Assembly: GCA_903813345.2 (NCBI GenBank)
Contig: CAIIXF020000002.1
Span: 32,446,109-32,506,108, forward strand
Direction: 5' to 3'
Length of the DNA stretch: 60,000 nucleotides
DNA from: Owenia fusiformis
Lineage: Eukaryota > Annelida > Polychaeta > Sabellida > Oweniidae
Shown: positions 1 through 11,179 of the stretch, piece after piece
Layout: the number at the start of each line of letters is the position of its first letter
How positions within the stretch are numbered: the stretch's first letter is position 1
Notes under the pieces: generated by a model
Database searches by the model: none
What the model was told of the DNA's origin: nothing
What the model saw: only the letters and a program-made list of their open reading frames with translations
Program-made: the position numbers and the translations under genes

Positions 1-145
1 CACCATGAAACAATTAATTGACTATACATCATGTATATGTAGCATAGTAATTACTATTAATGTAATTACATTTGAATTTACTGAAGTAAATGTCCTGAAA
101 TATTTGTGTATGCATACATTAACTTACTAAAACTAGTTGGCAAGT

Positions 146-512
146 AATTTATTTTTAGAGTGAATAAAAATGTTTACGATTCCGGTCATGCCAAACTTCT
201 TTTTGTTTCCTAAGAAATGTAGTCAAGATTTTGTTTTTAATACAACATACTCAATGTACATGTATCAATACTTTTTCGGGTATTTCTATATAATCAAAAC
301 TTCTCAAATATAAAATGATGTATAAGCCTAGCTGTTAAGATAATTTATGAATAATCTGAAATACTAAGTAATAAATTGAATTTTTTTAAACTCGTTGTTA
401 AATATTTTATTTTAAGAGTGAATAAATATGTTCACGATTCTGGTCATGTCGAAACTTCTTCAATACATTTTAACATACTCGATATAACAGTACTTTTTCC
501 GATATTACCATA
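146..512. repeat. Two diverged direct repeats
   Basis: Around 146-285 and 396-512 the same order of words recurs: a T-rich start, AGAGTGAATAAA, ATGTT.ACGATTC.GGTCATG, then ACATACTC and TACTTTTTC. The copies have drifted in sequence and spacing. They lie just left of the palindrome at 525-1336. I do not recognise the family and see no coding capacity. Confidence 0.45.
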
Positions 513-524
513 TCACGGGCTGGT

Positions 525-1336
525 ATCGAAATATTTGTCCGCTGTGACGGAGCATGCTCTTTTTCATAAGAACCCTAAGAATACTTCACGATTTATTTTT
601 TAACTCATATGTTTCGTTACACCATAGAAAATTACTTACTCCATGCAATGGATATATCATTTGCGGGTAACTTTCACTTCTGTTTGAAGTTCAATTACGC
701 TTGGAAGAAAAGCTATTGAAAATGGCGCCGGAGTATCATACTTCAAAATGTACCATTTCTTGTTTAACTTTCTATTGGCACGATATATAGTGACACGATA
801 ATATTTACACATGGTTTCAGCATAACTTAAAAGGTATAGATGAGATGTTGATGTATTTGGTCTTTTTAATTCTTTTATAAAAAAAATAATTTTTAATTTT
901 TCTGTCCGCTGTGACGGAGCAGTTGCAAATGTGAACTGTGAAAATGCTCCGTCACAGCGGACCAAAAATATGAATATTATTTTTTATAAAAAAATTAAAA
1001 AGACCTAATGCATTAATATCTCATTAATACATTCAGAGTTATGCTGAAAACATATGTAAATATTATCGTGTCACAATATCATGCCATTAAAAAGTTAAAA
1101 AAGAAATGGTACATTTTAGAGTTTGATACTCTGGCGCCGTTTTCAATAGCTCTACTCCTAGCGTTATTGGACTTCAAACAGAAGTGAGGGTTACCCGCAA
1201 ATGATATATCCATTGCATGGAGTAAGTAATTTTATTTGATATAACGAAACATATGAGTTAAAAAATAAATCGTGAAGCATTCTCAGTGTTTTTATGAAGA
1301 ATAGCATGCTCCGTCACAGCGGACAAATCTTTCGAT
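525..1336. mobile_element. Foldback palindrome, about 810 bp, GTCCGCTGTGACGG type
   Basis: The left arm (525 to about 930) is repeated in reverse complement by the right arm (about 935 to 1336) with only modest divergence. The motif GTCCGCTGTGACGGAGCA lies at the outer left end (537-554) and again, in the same orientation, next to the centre (904-921). Its reverse complements lie at 945-962 and 1307-1324. No transposase is encoded, so this is a non-autonomous foldback or MITE-type element. I found no clear target-site duplication. The short ORFs inside are by-products of the palindrome. Confidence 0.8.
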
Positions 1337-1340
1337 CTAA

Positions 1341-3927
1341 TCAAAAGTTAGTTGTATTCGTATTTTTATGTTATATTTAGATTACAGCAAGGAATGAGTC
1401 ATTGCCAAACCAAGAAATAATATATTTCACTCTCAGTTTCACATATAATCATGTTATAATTTTGTGTGAATAGAGATACATGTAACCTTTACATTTCTAT
1501 TCAACATGCTAAGCTTTCTTTTTATTTCCATGACGACACATAACCATACACCTTTGAATGATGTTTCTCATTCCCTCATTGCCCACGCTGCGTGTTTTTT
1601 CATGTTATTATATTCTGAATGCCGTTTGTCGTTCCCTATTGTTTGGCCTTTACCCGAAATGACAAATGTTGCTTGCACATCTTAGTCATTGTAAGTGCCA
1701 GAATACTTTTATATCGATTCCAATGAAAATGATTGCATCCATTGCAATCTTTAATACTTCAACATGCTCGTAGTCAGCTTTTAGTACACTCCCCTCCATA
1801 AGTTTGGCAACCTTAGCTCCCCCATTGAACTACGTGTTAACGCCTCTTTACTTTTGAATTTTTATTTACTTAACCTGCGAAGAAAATATTTGTAATATTG
1901 ATGGAAACGTAATTTGACTTTATTTCCAATACCTCCAAATTTTCTCAATTTTTTTGATGATAAATTTGATGACTCTTTGAAAGTCGACACTCCCATGTTA
2001 ACCAATGCAGAAATGGTAGGTTTGCCGAAAGTCATATGACAGAGTATCCACCCATCCGAGTCCTTGCAAAAAAGACGAGCTAGACAGGAAATTGAATTTG
2101 CTAACTAAAAATGGAAATGCTTCAGGTTCAACAAAGTTAAAGGGCTTTAAAGTCAAAATTGTTTTTCAAAAACTTCTCCCATTGAAATAACACAGGAGGC
2201 GAAAAAATATTTTCAAAGATGACTTTGAAGCGCTGTAACTTTAGTTAATCTCTAATCTTAAGTCAGATTTGTACTTCTGATAACTTGAAGATGATTTGAA
2301 AAAATTGGTCAATTTGAAGCAAGTTGAAAAATATCTTTTTTACCTTTTTTGACCTTGAAAACCGAAGGTCAAATCTTGAATGTCAAATAGAAAGAATATC
2401 GTTCAAGATCGAACGAGACCCCAATCCCCCCACACGTACACACAGCCTGGCCGAGGACCTGAGTAATATAAAGAAAGCCTTCAGACAAAGAAATGGGCGT
2501 GGGTGTTATTTGGAAAAAAAATTTAAAAAATCATAATGGTCATTTCGAAACGAAAACCAAATTTAGTCTCCTGTTTAAAAAGCCCTATTCTTCACTAAAT
2601 TGGTTAGATTCTAGGATTACTCAGTAACATATTTCTCCTACTAACGAGAATGACAAGAATAGTGTAACCAATTCTAATAAAAACAATCTTAAAAGATACT
2701 TCGGGTGGAATGCGCATCATTTTTAACGAAAACTAAGACTTTACTTCATCATCTAGCTAAGACACTTTTTTTTGCTCGTACAGTACTAGGTTTTTATTTT
2801 ATTAAGCAAAAGTAACGGTTAAAAATAGAAAATGGAATTTCATTTCTTCACAAAAAAACCTTGTAGAAACGAACGTTTTGATAATACAAATACAATATTT
2901 CAGGATGTCAAAATCCACCTTATTCTAAAACATGTGTCTAAATTCCATGATGATCACTTTCGGAATAAAAAAAGTTATAAGCTTCTAAAAAGCTCTCCTT
3001 ATCAATCCTTCTCTTTTACATTTCTTTGGAGGAGGCAAATAAGTAATATTAGGGAGTTTAAGCTTGCATGTAAAATCGAAACGCCAACCTATGCGTTATA
3101 CCTTACCATAACCGAGCATTATACCATATACTATAAAAGAGTGAAAATGAATGAATATTTTCAACATTATTTATAATGTATGATACTATAAAGTAGGCCA
3201 TGTCATAGTAAAGGGGTACTCTTGGAATGATTAATGGAGTCTAATATAAATATATCATCCAAAACAGATGTATCTCCCGGAGACCTCCCCATATACTCAC
3301 TGGGGTTTGCATTAGGGCTATTAGCTATTAGCTTGGCGGTCATCAGGGCGTATCAGTTCAGGAACATTTTGCAAATTATGCTTATTTCTCATGGCACACC
3401 ACATGTTTAAGTGAGACACTGGTGACATATTTTATTCAAGTAAAAGTGTATAATTCATGATCCATGGCTAGATAGCAACCTCAAGCTTCATTTGGTATGC
3501 AAATTATTATTTTGTATCAAAAATTAAAAAAGTTATAGCATTTTGAAAAAAACGTGGCGTTTTTTGGCCCACCCTGTATATATTTATAGTACACTTGACA
3601 CATTACTTGAGTGCAGAACATCTTACCCAATGACGATGCGATAGTCTGCGATAGTGCTAAGTTCATTATTAACCATTTGAGAGGAAATCAACACTTGGTA
3701 AAGTGCTGGTGTATAGACGAAATATATCAGTACTGAACAACTCGTAACATAGACTTTGTCATGTCACATGTGTCCCCACCGAGGCCATAACAACTTAAAA
3801 TAGGGTTTCATTGCATTTATTTCCCTGGCTTTGTACCTCAGTATTTTGATTTATATATGTATGGCATATTTTCTAAAGTTCTTGCGATTTTTAAGTTCCG
3901 TTTCAAGATCATTTGAATTAATAGTAC
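1341..3927. other. AT-rich region, no gene recognised
   Basis: No exon matching the neighbouring methyltransferase and no transposase motif was found on either strand. Exons 3-5 of gene A, expected in this direction, are not here. A short GCCCACCCTGTATATA stretch near 3575 resembles the end of a mariner-type element, but I found no partner end. The small ORFs at 2324-2536 and 2832-3176 have low-complexity, unrecognisable products. Confidence 0.5.
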
Positions 3928-5391
3928 CTCTTGTCCAACAATACCAGTGCCTGCCGCTATATCGAGAACTTTTACATCAGGCCTCTCTGCTTCTGGGAAC
4001 AGCTCAGCGAAGTGCTTGGCCGCGAGTACTGGAGTATTGAAGTTGTAGCCATTATCAGCATGGTCCTATACATATATATGTATATATACTGTATATAACA
4101 AATGCAGATAATCACATTATTTTGAGTGATTTTTATCGCCGAGTTTATATCAAATATCAACACTTGTGAGAGAAGCGAATAGATAAGGGTTATGTACTGG
4201 GAGGTTTTGGATATGGGGTTTATCCAGAGGGAGATATGCATATCTACCTGAGGGACCGTAGGGACCGAAGGTAGATGTGTATATCTCACGAGGGATGAAC
4301 CCAATATCTAAACCGACCGTACATAACTGCTTTATCCTATACCAAGTAGAGTTTTCAGGGGCATATGGCATTTCAATAGTACAAGGTGTAAAAATAAACA
4401 AATTATTCCTATGCAAAGTCATTTTATTGCATTTCCACTACTTACCGGAAGCGGGAAGATATGCATCGAAGCGGGAAGATATGCACGGAAGCGGGAGATA
4501 TGGAGGTTCTGGATATGGAAACCTCAAAATCAGGATACGGGATATATCTTACCAACTTATCTCCCTAAAACTCTACTTGGCATAGGATAAGTGTTGATAT
4601 TGGATATCTACGAGGCGATAAAATGATATCACAAGAAATGATCTGATATTGAGTTTATTCCATGATTACAATCATTTTGTTATGTAACTTCAACAAAATA
4701 AATTATCTGACCTATTTCCCAACAATATTGTGGCGCGAAATTCAAACTTGTTTGTAACACGGATATGCGTGTGATGATATCAACGGCATATGGGTTTGAT
4801 AAACGATTTTCTGGAAAATATCACACGGATTTCAAAAATATCAGAAATATCACTAGCTGTTATTGAACAGATAACACATTAATCGTAGGATAAATTTATT
4901 TACATATAACTTAAGTCACCCACTGACACTGAAATGAACTATTTAAACTCTAAGCCAATGCAATAAATGAGCATTTTCGCTATAATTTGCAATAAAAATG
5001 TTTGTCCACAAAACAGCAATGTGTTGTAAACGGAATGCATCTGTCCAAAATGAATTTGTGATTCAAGAATTTTTTCTACAGTTGATTCAATTTTTAAAGC
5101 TGGAAAACAAAATCATACTTATATTATACTTTTTATTGCAAATTATAGCAAAAATGCTCATTCCAAATGCATTGACTTAGATTTTTTTAGTATTTAGTAA
5201 ATACATACATTATCATACTTTACTGCCCAATCAGTGTATATGCGTTGTGCTTCATCCTTGGTTATTTTAGGATCATTTAACAATGATGATATTGTGTACG
5301 ATACTTCCTTTGTTTTCGTGCCGGTAGATTGTATAACTTCGAGTGCTGAGTCCACATCATGTTCTGTCATTTTCGAATGATATGAATACAT
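3928..5391 (-). CDS. METTL27: METTL27-like methyltransferase gene A, 5' part (exons 1-2)
   Basis: Predicted SAM-dependent methyltransferase of the METTL27/WBSCR27 family, whose substrate is unknown. Exon 1 is 5391-5209 (61 codons). It starts at ATG 5391, with a second in-frame ATG at 5370, and ends with the family signature D-EAQRIYTDWAVKYDN before a GT donor. Exon 2 is 4065-3928 (138 nt, 46 codons), between an AG acceptor and a GT donor. It carries SAM motif I, VLDIAAGTGIVGQE. Both boundaries are phase 0, as in genes B and C. Exon 2 is three codons longer than in B and C because of an insertion (FPEAERPDV region) before motif I. Exons 3-5 are not found down to position 1, so the gene either continues beyond the window or is truncated. 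Intron 1 holds a composite hairpin element (4186-4590). The exon calls are strong; whether the gene is complete is unknown. Confidence 0.82.
4186..4590. mobile_element. Composite hairpin element, copy 1 (in gene A intron 1)
   Basis: Two adjoining inverted-repeat modules. Module 1 (4186-4330) is a hairpin. Its left arm begins GGGTTATGTACTGGGAGG, its right arm ends near ACCGACCGTACATAACT, and the loop is around GAGGGACCGTAGGGACCG. Module 2 (4331-4590) is bounded by TTATCCTATACCAAGTAGAG and its inverted partner CTCTACTTGGCATAGGATAA. Inside are three short repeats of GGAAGCGGGA-GATATG type near 4446-4503. The same two-module order recurs at 14094-17813 and 17911-18403. No coding capacity. Confidence 0.72.
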
Positions 5392-5849
5392 GAAGGGGAT
5401 TCTAGTGTTTATACAGTAGATAAGGTACGTACAGGGTGATCAATAAATATTAGGTAAAAATATCTGGCATTTCTTCAGATTCTCATAAAATTTGTACAGA
5501 ATATGCTTCAAATATTATTGAATGCATCGATATGCCAAGTTATGGATATGATTGAAGTTATGAATATCATAGCAACAGAGAGCATGAGGACCTGGGGCAA
5601 CTATCAAAAACTAACTATTGATTATTTTTTCATTACAATTGAAATGACATATCATATTCTTATTTTATATTTCATATTTATTCTACATAATGTCCTTTGT
5701 TGCCAACACATAGTTTATGTCATCTAACCATGTCTTTGAACACCTTTTAAACCAATTTAACATAGTCTGCGACTTGTCCAAGATAGCTGACTTCAGGTCT
5801 TCCCATGAGAATTAGAGCACCTCTCAACTACCTCAAAAATCGCTGGAGG

Positions 5850-5990
5850 GGGGGGGGGTAAGTCAGGAGAGTAAGGTGCATAACCTAAGAGTTGGAAACA
5901 AAGTGTTCCATATGATGGGAATATACAGCAGGGTGAGATGGAGCATTATCTCAGTGCAATGTGAATCGTTTGCCGGTGTAAAAGAAATTT
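5850..5990 (-). pseudogene. Mariner transposase remnant
   Basis: Reading the minus strand from 5950, the frame gives DNAPSHPAVY, the classic block around the second catalytic aspartate. It is preceded by an in-frame stop where a tryptophan would be usual. In another frame, at about 5885-5852, it gives YAPYSPDLPP, the block before the third catalytic position. Stops and frameshifts separate the blocks, so it is inactive. A run of Gs at 5848-5859 lies at the end of the second block. Confidence 0.65.
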
Positions 5991-6152
5991 ATGGTCCAAT
6001 GGGGATTATGGTCCCCTTTCTTAAAGGCCCTTACTGGCCCTGATTGTGGATACGATAATAAGGGAAAGAGTTGTATTTAGGTCACCATATAAATCAATGG
6101 AAAGTATATAGGACCATAATTTGATACGACCTCCTACCCTTTTACACCTGGC
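5972..6152. mobile_element. 180-bp MITE family, copy 1
   Basis: Bounded by CCGGTGTAAAAG and the near-inverted CCTTTTACACC. The interior words are GGGGATTATGGTCCCCTTTC, GGCCCTTACTGGCCCTG and GGTCACCATATAAATCAAT. Two closely related copies lie at about 54690-54862 and 57353-57540. It is nested inside the mariner remnant at 5430-6570. Non-coding. Confidence 0.72.
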
Positions 6153-6928
6153 CTCTTCCTCCTTATTGAGTTGCACCACTTTGAGAGTCTGAGGGTATTG
6201 TTGACCCATGTCAAAGACTTTCTATGAACACATCAGATTTCATTTTGTGACATCACAAATTTGCAAGAAATGCTAGGGTAGAAAATTATTAAAACAATAG
6301 ATATTAGCACCCAAGGTAATTTCTTTTCAGTTTGAAAAAGAGGCGTTTTTCTTTTTTGGTTCAAACTGGACATTGTAAGACTGCCCTGGGTACCTCTGAC
6401 TCCAGCTGCCATGGTAACTATAATATTAACCAATCAGATGGCACAAGCTATATATTCATATGTTTTGGTTGAAACATATACAAGGTATACTCTAACCAAA
6501 TTTCAGGATGTTTGGACCAATATTTGCAAGGTACAAGATACAGTTTACCTTATTTATTGATCACCCTGTACACATATTCATACACGTTTTATACAAATAA
6601 AGTAGTTTGTGCCTTATCACTACCAAGGAGGAGTAGCCCTAGCATTCCTTTGCGATCTTCCTTGACTGGCATGGACCAGTTTGTAATAAAATTACCATCA
6701 TTTCCAGACCGAACGTTTAGACGGTTTATTGAATACATAGAGGACAACATGATGTCTGAAATTAAAATGCCAGAAATTAAAAATGAAATATTAAGTTGTG
6801 CGAGTATATTAATACGGTCTTTAATATACAATGTACAATGCACATATTTACAAATACAGGTGGTCTAAAAAAGGGACACTCATATTTCAAAAATAAACAT
6901 TGATTTTATTGATGAAAACATAACATAT

Positions 6929-8265
6929 TGATACGACGTCAGATACTGTACATCACGGCATTTTACTGCATTTTTACATGCGTACTTATTTTTAAAACTG
7001 CGATATCTCGACAGCGAAATCATATTTTTCTACAATCTTTCGTCATTGGTTGAACATATATGTCCATAAAATATTTTGCCTATTGGAATTCAAAATAATT
7101 AATTTGGAAGTTTTTAAATGAGAATCACGCAAGCCGGATTATGCGACTTTCTATGCTAAAATCGGGTGTGGACTGTAACATTTTGAAGAAAAATGATTTT
7201 AATTTTAAACTAAAAATGAAGATAACTTTTTCATTTTTAACGGATCTTTCTCAAATTTTCACAATATTTAAATTCACCATTTTTAAAAAGACTAACAGAT
7301 TCTGTGTGATGACGTCATAATATAACAATGCTAACCTGACGCTTATATTTATGCCAAAAAAGTGTGGACAGGCCGAATTTCGTACCAACAAGATATATAT
7401 TTTGATCAATTAAACATTAAATCGTTTGAAAGGTGAATTATTATTTTATGATTCCTTAATGGCATGTCGTCTTCTACATTTTTATCAAAAAAATATATCA
7501 TTTCGATTAAAATTCAATCTGTAAGAAGTATGAATTGAACGAAATATGAAGTGAAGCCATGTGAAAAATACACAAAATTACGTTTCATTTTTTGAGTTCA
7601 AATATCTCTAATTGAGTGATAAACATTCAAAACGTTCCAATGTTTCAGCATGTTCTTTTAATTGTACCCCTTACTGATACAATTAATTTCATTTAATTTG
7701 AATCAGTATATATTGAGATAGACATCACTTTATCACCGCAACCCCAGGTGAAGCCTTTACAAAATAAGACGTTGCGCCGTTAGCGTATTATATGTTCTCT
7801 TTTATTATTAATTGCTTTAGCTAAATACAACTAAAAAGTCGAGTTAAAATAAATTACAAATAATACATTTAACAATCCTTAATATTTTTCCGTCTGTGTA
7901 TATCAGTTGAATATGACAAGGGGCTCTGTGAAAGAGTCTAGAAAGACGGTGCGACAACGAGAGCCCAGGTCTGAAAAGCGCGACAAAGAAGAAAACAGGT
8001 AGTGTTTGAAATGTCTTCTTTCTGGTGATTCTAATACTGCATATCGTGACACAACCTTTTTGAATATAGAATTGTATTAAAGCGCACATTAATCTGAACA
8101 AAACTTGAAATTTTTAAGAAGATTCCATTAATATTAAAACTTTTGCAATAACTTGGAGGAGCATTGCACGTATTTAATATTTATCGCGTGAATCTTCTCA
8201 TTTTTGTCGGTAAAATGAACAATTACAATGTTACGCCGTGATGTACAATATCTGACGTCGTATCA
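6929..8265. mobile_element. TIR element, about 1.3 kb, non-coding
   Basis: Left end TGATACGACGTCAGATACTG (6929 onward) pairs with GATGTACA.TATCTGACGTCGTATCA ending at 8265. The matching stretch is about 31 bp with few mismatches. The interior is AT-rich with no recognisable transposase. The superfamily is not identifiable by eye. Confidence 0.6.
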
Positions 8266-8321
8266 TTATGTACCAGTGGATAAGAAATTTAATTGTCTTT
8301 GATTTGGTATATCATAAGCTC

Positions 8322-8716
8322 AAAGGACGATTCTCGGTTTGGAGAACAGTCTCCTGGGCTAATCATTTTTTAATGAAAAATATACAAATATTACCCAAAT
8401 TAAACTATGAATTTTCAAAAGAGGACATTTAAATCTACAAGATGTAAAAATAACAAATTGGTCTGAAGCAGGGATAACGCTCAATAAGACCGATTCAACA
8501 AAATACAAGTCTCGATTTGGGGAAAGAAGTTCATCAGTGTACTGCGCTAATATTTATTTTGCGAAAAATCTAGAAATATTACCCAAATTAAATTATGACT
8601 ATTCAAAAGAGGACATTTAAATCTATATTATGTAAAAAAAATCAAATTTGTCCGAAGCAGGGATAATGCTCATTTAGATTGATGAACTTCGTTCTCCAAA
8701 CCGAGAATCATCCTTT
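8322..8716. mobile_element. CTCGGTTTGGAGAAC MITE with internal duplication
   Basis: The ends are inverted: AAAGGACGATTCTCGGTTTG at the left and CAAACCGAGAATCATCCTTT at the right. The interior consists of two direct repeats of about 185 bp. Each contains TTACCCAAATTAAA.TATGA, CAAAAGAGGACATTTAAATC and GAAGCAGGGATAA.GCTCA. A related partial copy lies at about 23217-23410. Non-coding. Confidence 0.7.
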
Positions 8717-10730
8717 ATCATAATACGTGTCGACCAGCATCCATAATACAAATGCCGGCATTTTCGTTTCAAAGCAGGTTTTTTGTTAACAGAAACCGAT
8801 GCTCAATTATGTCCTCCATTTTGATCAATCATAGTCCTTAATCTCGAAGGTCGATGATTTTCAAACAAGACTCGTGGTTCCTCTGTGGAAAACAATTCCG
8901 TCGAGTTTATTTTTAGCGGCGTAAATTATGAACCAATCAGAACCTTACTTACATAATGATTTAACGCATCCTTGCTAAAAGAGCAACTCCGAGATACTTG
9001 CGCAAGTAAACAGCAATCAGAAGCCTGCTTACATTTTAGTGTTTTGCATTGAGGTCCTTAATTAAATATTCGTTCAAGATTGTTAGATATCACCAAAGAA
9101 GTATTTTTAGAGCAAATTAAAAGGCAAATTGAAGAGACATGTACTGTGTTGGCAGTTATCAACACCCATTGTAGAAACAAAATTGCAGTGTATTTTGAGA
9201 GGGTATATATGTTTGGTTTCTAAATACGATGATTCTTTGGATAATTCTCCAATCTAGGCGTCGGCTTCAGAGGTAGGCTAGGTATGGACTTATTAAGCTC
9301 ACACCCATTGCAGCTTACAGTCTCATTATACAGTCAGATCGCTAATGTATCCCTCTAAAGGATGTGTCCAGATACTAGAAATATAGTATCTGATCAACTG
9401 CAAATTGACTCTAGACTATATCCTGCAGATCTGGCATTTTTTGAAAATGTACTGAAAATGTCAGATGAGCCTATACACCTAGTATACCTAGCCAACATAT
9501 GTTCAAATTTGGTGTTAGGGAGATGTGTACTTTTTGGAATCTTTATGCAGCCGTCTTTATATGTCACATGTTATTTCCAGGAATACATAACTCATTTAAT
9601 ATACGATGTACATCTTTCACATTTGCACAAATAGTGCACCGAGATACCCATAAAAGAAATAATATTTCATATGCCTTCAATTGCAACAGTTGTTCCTTGC
9701 ACAATCATGAGTATGTTATTAACTTGCACAAGGATCTTGGAGTTGTACTTTTAGCTAGAATGCATTGTATCATCATGTAAGCAAGATGCTGATAGTGCAC
9801 CGAGATACATACATATACATGGTACGATTGTGACATAAATATGGAGCAATTTGATTCATTGGGTTTTTATTCATTTTTATCTATTTAGTCTATTATCATT
9901 CAGTTACAATAAAAAGATATTAGAGAGATTTCGCACATAAGTGAAAGTACAACTTATACGTATACTTAAAGGGTCATGTCGAACTATTATATTTACTAAA
10001 ATCAATTTCAAATTGTTCTTAATGGAACATAACTATTCCCGATATAGAAAAGCTCCATCAACTAGAGACTGTGAATGCTTCCGTGTCCTAGTAGTTGTAG
10101 TGTATTATAAACACGATCCTTTAAAGTGAGCCATGATCCTCTAAAGCGAGTCATTACATAAACAAGTTAATTATGTCAAAGTTTTCATGATCAGTATAAG
10201 TTCAATGAACTTACAAAACGGTATATACACGTAGATGATAAACGTATACAGTTGGATCTCCGTATAAAGCTTTACCTACATGTTTGTGGAACAATTGACC
10301 GCAAGCATTTTCTAAATTAATCGGCTGAGTAGGAACAGTATCCAATCAAATACTTTAACCATCAATTTGAAACACCAATCAAACCAGTAGGTAGCAATTC
10401 CTGGAAACGACCCATTCAGTAGCTCAACAAATGACATATTGTCAATGTCAACATCTACATCGAGCATTCGCATTTTTATGTAACAACAAGTGATTTATAC
10501 AGTGATCCATCATTTCTTGAAACTTGCATGTCCATGAAGCTAAAATTAGGGAAATAACGGGCCTCACCACCTAGATATTAACCAGCTTCAGGTATTTCAA
10601 TTATTTAATACTTTGACACGCAAAATCTTGGATATATCAAAAAATAAATAATGTAAGATGATCGTTTTTTCAAATGGTATATATTTTTGGCCCACCTTGT
10701 ACTTTTACGAATTATATTATACAATTATAT
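8717..10730. other. Intergenic region, no gene recognised
   Basis: No family motif was found. ORFs at 9362-9634 and 9499-9780 overlap in different frames and have no recognisable domain. The phrase TAGTGCACCGAGATAC occurs twice (about 9634 and 9795). The phrase CCACCTTGTAC near 10691 resembles a transposon end without a partner. Confidence 0.4.
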
Positions 10731-11028
10731 TATACACTCTAGTTCAACAAGTTAAACCCAATACCACGGCTTTCATTTATAATCTGAGTGTTCTTGTTGC
10801 CGTGGTTGGGTTTAACTTCCGTGCTATGCTTTCATTGGTTGCAAATTCTCACTATCAGTTATTAATAAAACGCGCATAGAATTCCATGCGCTGTCATAGG
10901 CCATCATTAAAATGTTTTGCATCAAGGGCCGAATAGGCACGGATGTTAAACCTAGGGCGGGCCACAAGAAATGTCAGATAAGAAATAAGGCCCAGACTAG
11001 GTTTAACTTGTTGAACTATATACACTCT
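10731..11028. mobile_element. MITE with a 10-bp direct repeat at its ends, upstream of gene B
   Basis: The ends AGTTCAACAAGTTAAACC (10741 onward) and GGTTTAACTTGTTGAACTA (to 11018) are inverted. They are flanked by identical copies of TATACACTCT (10731-10740 and 11019-11028), which would be a 10-bp target duplication. TSDs of 9-10 bp are typical of Mutator-like elements; that assignment is inference. An internal GTTGGGTTTAAC partner makes the left half a hairpin as well. It lies about 150 bp upstream of the gene B start codon. Confidence 0.68.
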
Positions 11029-11118
11029 TGAGCCATTGTGGGTCATGTAACCTGATCAGTTTATTGCAGCCTGTGGCACTTCAAATGTCAGCAGGTATCT
11101 TTAGACAGAAGTCTATGG

Positions 11119-11169
11119 GTATATACAATACGATACGATACAATACAATACAATACAATACAATACAAT
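11119..11169. repeat. (TACAA)n pentanucleotide microsatellite in gene B leader
   Basis: About nine tandem units of TACAA and the variant TACGA, ending about 10 bp before the start codon of gene B. It probably lies in the 5' UTR or core promoter, so its length could vary between alleles and affect leader length. Confidence 0.8.
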
Positions 11170-11179
11170 CCTAGACAAT

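Larger units (their letters stand above)
5430..6570. mobile_element. Decayed Tc1/mariner-type transposon
   Basis: The terminal inverted repeats read TACAGGGTGATCAATAAAT at 5430 and its reverse complement ending at 6570, with TA at each outer edge as expected for TA target duplication. Transposase remnants lie inside on the minus strand. A separate 180-bp MITE has inserted at about 5972-6152. The element lies between genes A and B, immediately upstream of gene A's first exon. Confidence 0.75.

Noticed and set aside
3972-4304. A 110-residue minus-strand ORF over gene A exon 2
   Set aside because: It reads exon 2 in a wrong frame and continues into intron repeats; the phase-0 exon with motif I is the real signal.
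9362-9780. Two overlapping ORFs upstream of gene B
   Set aside because: Different frames over the same bases, no known motif, no supporting splice signals.
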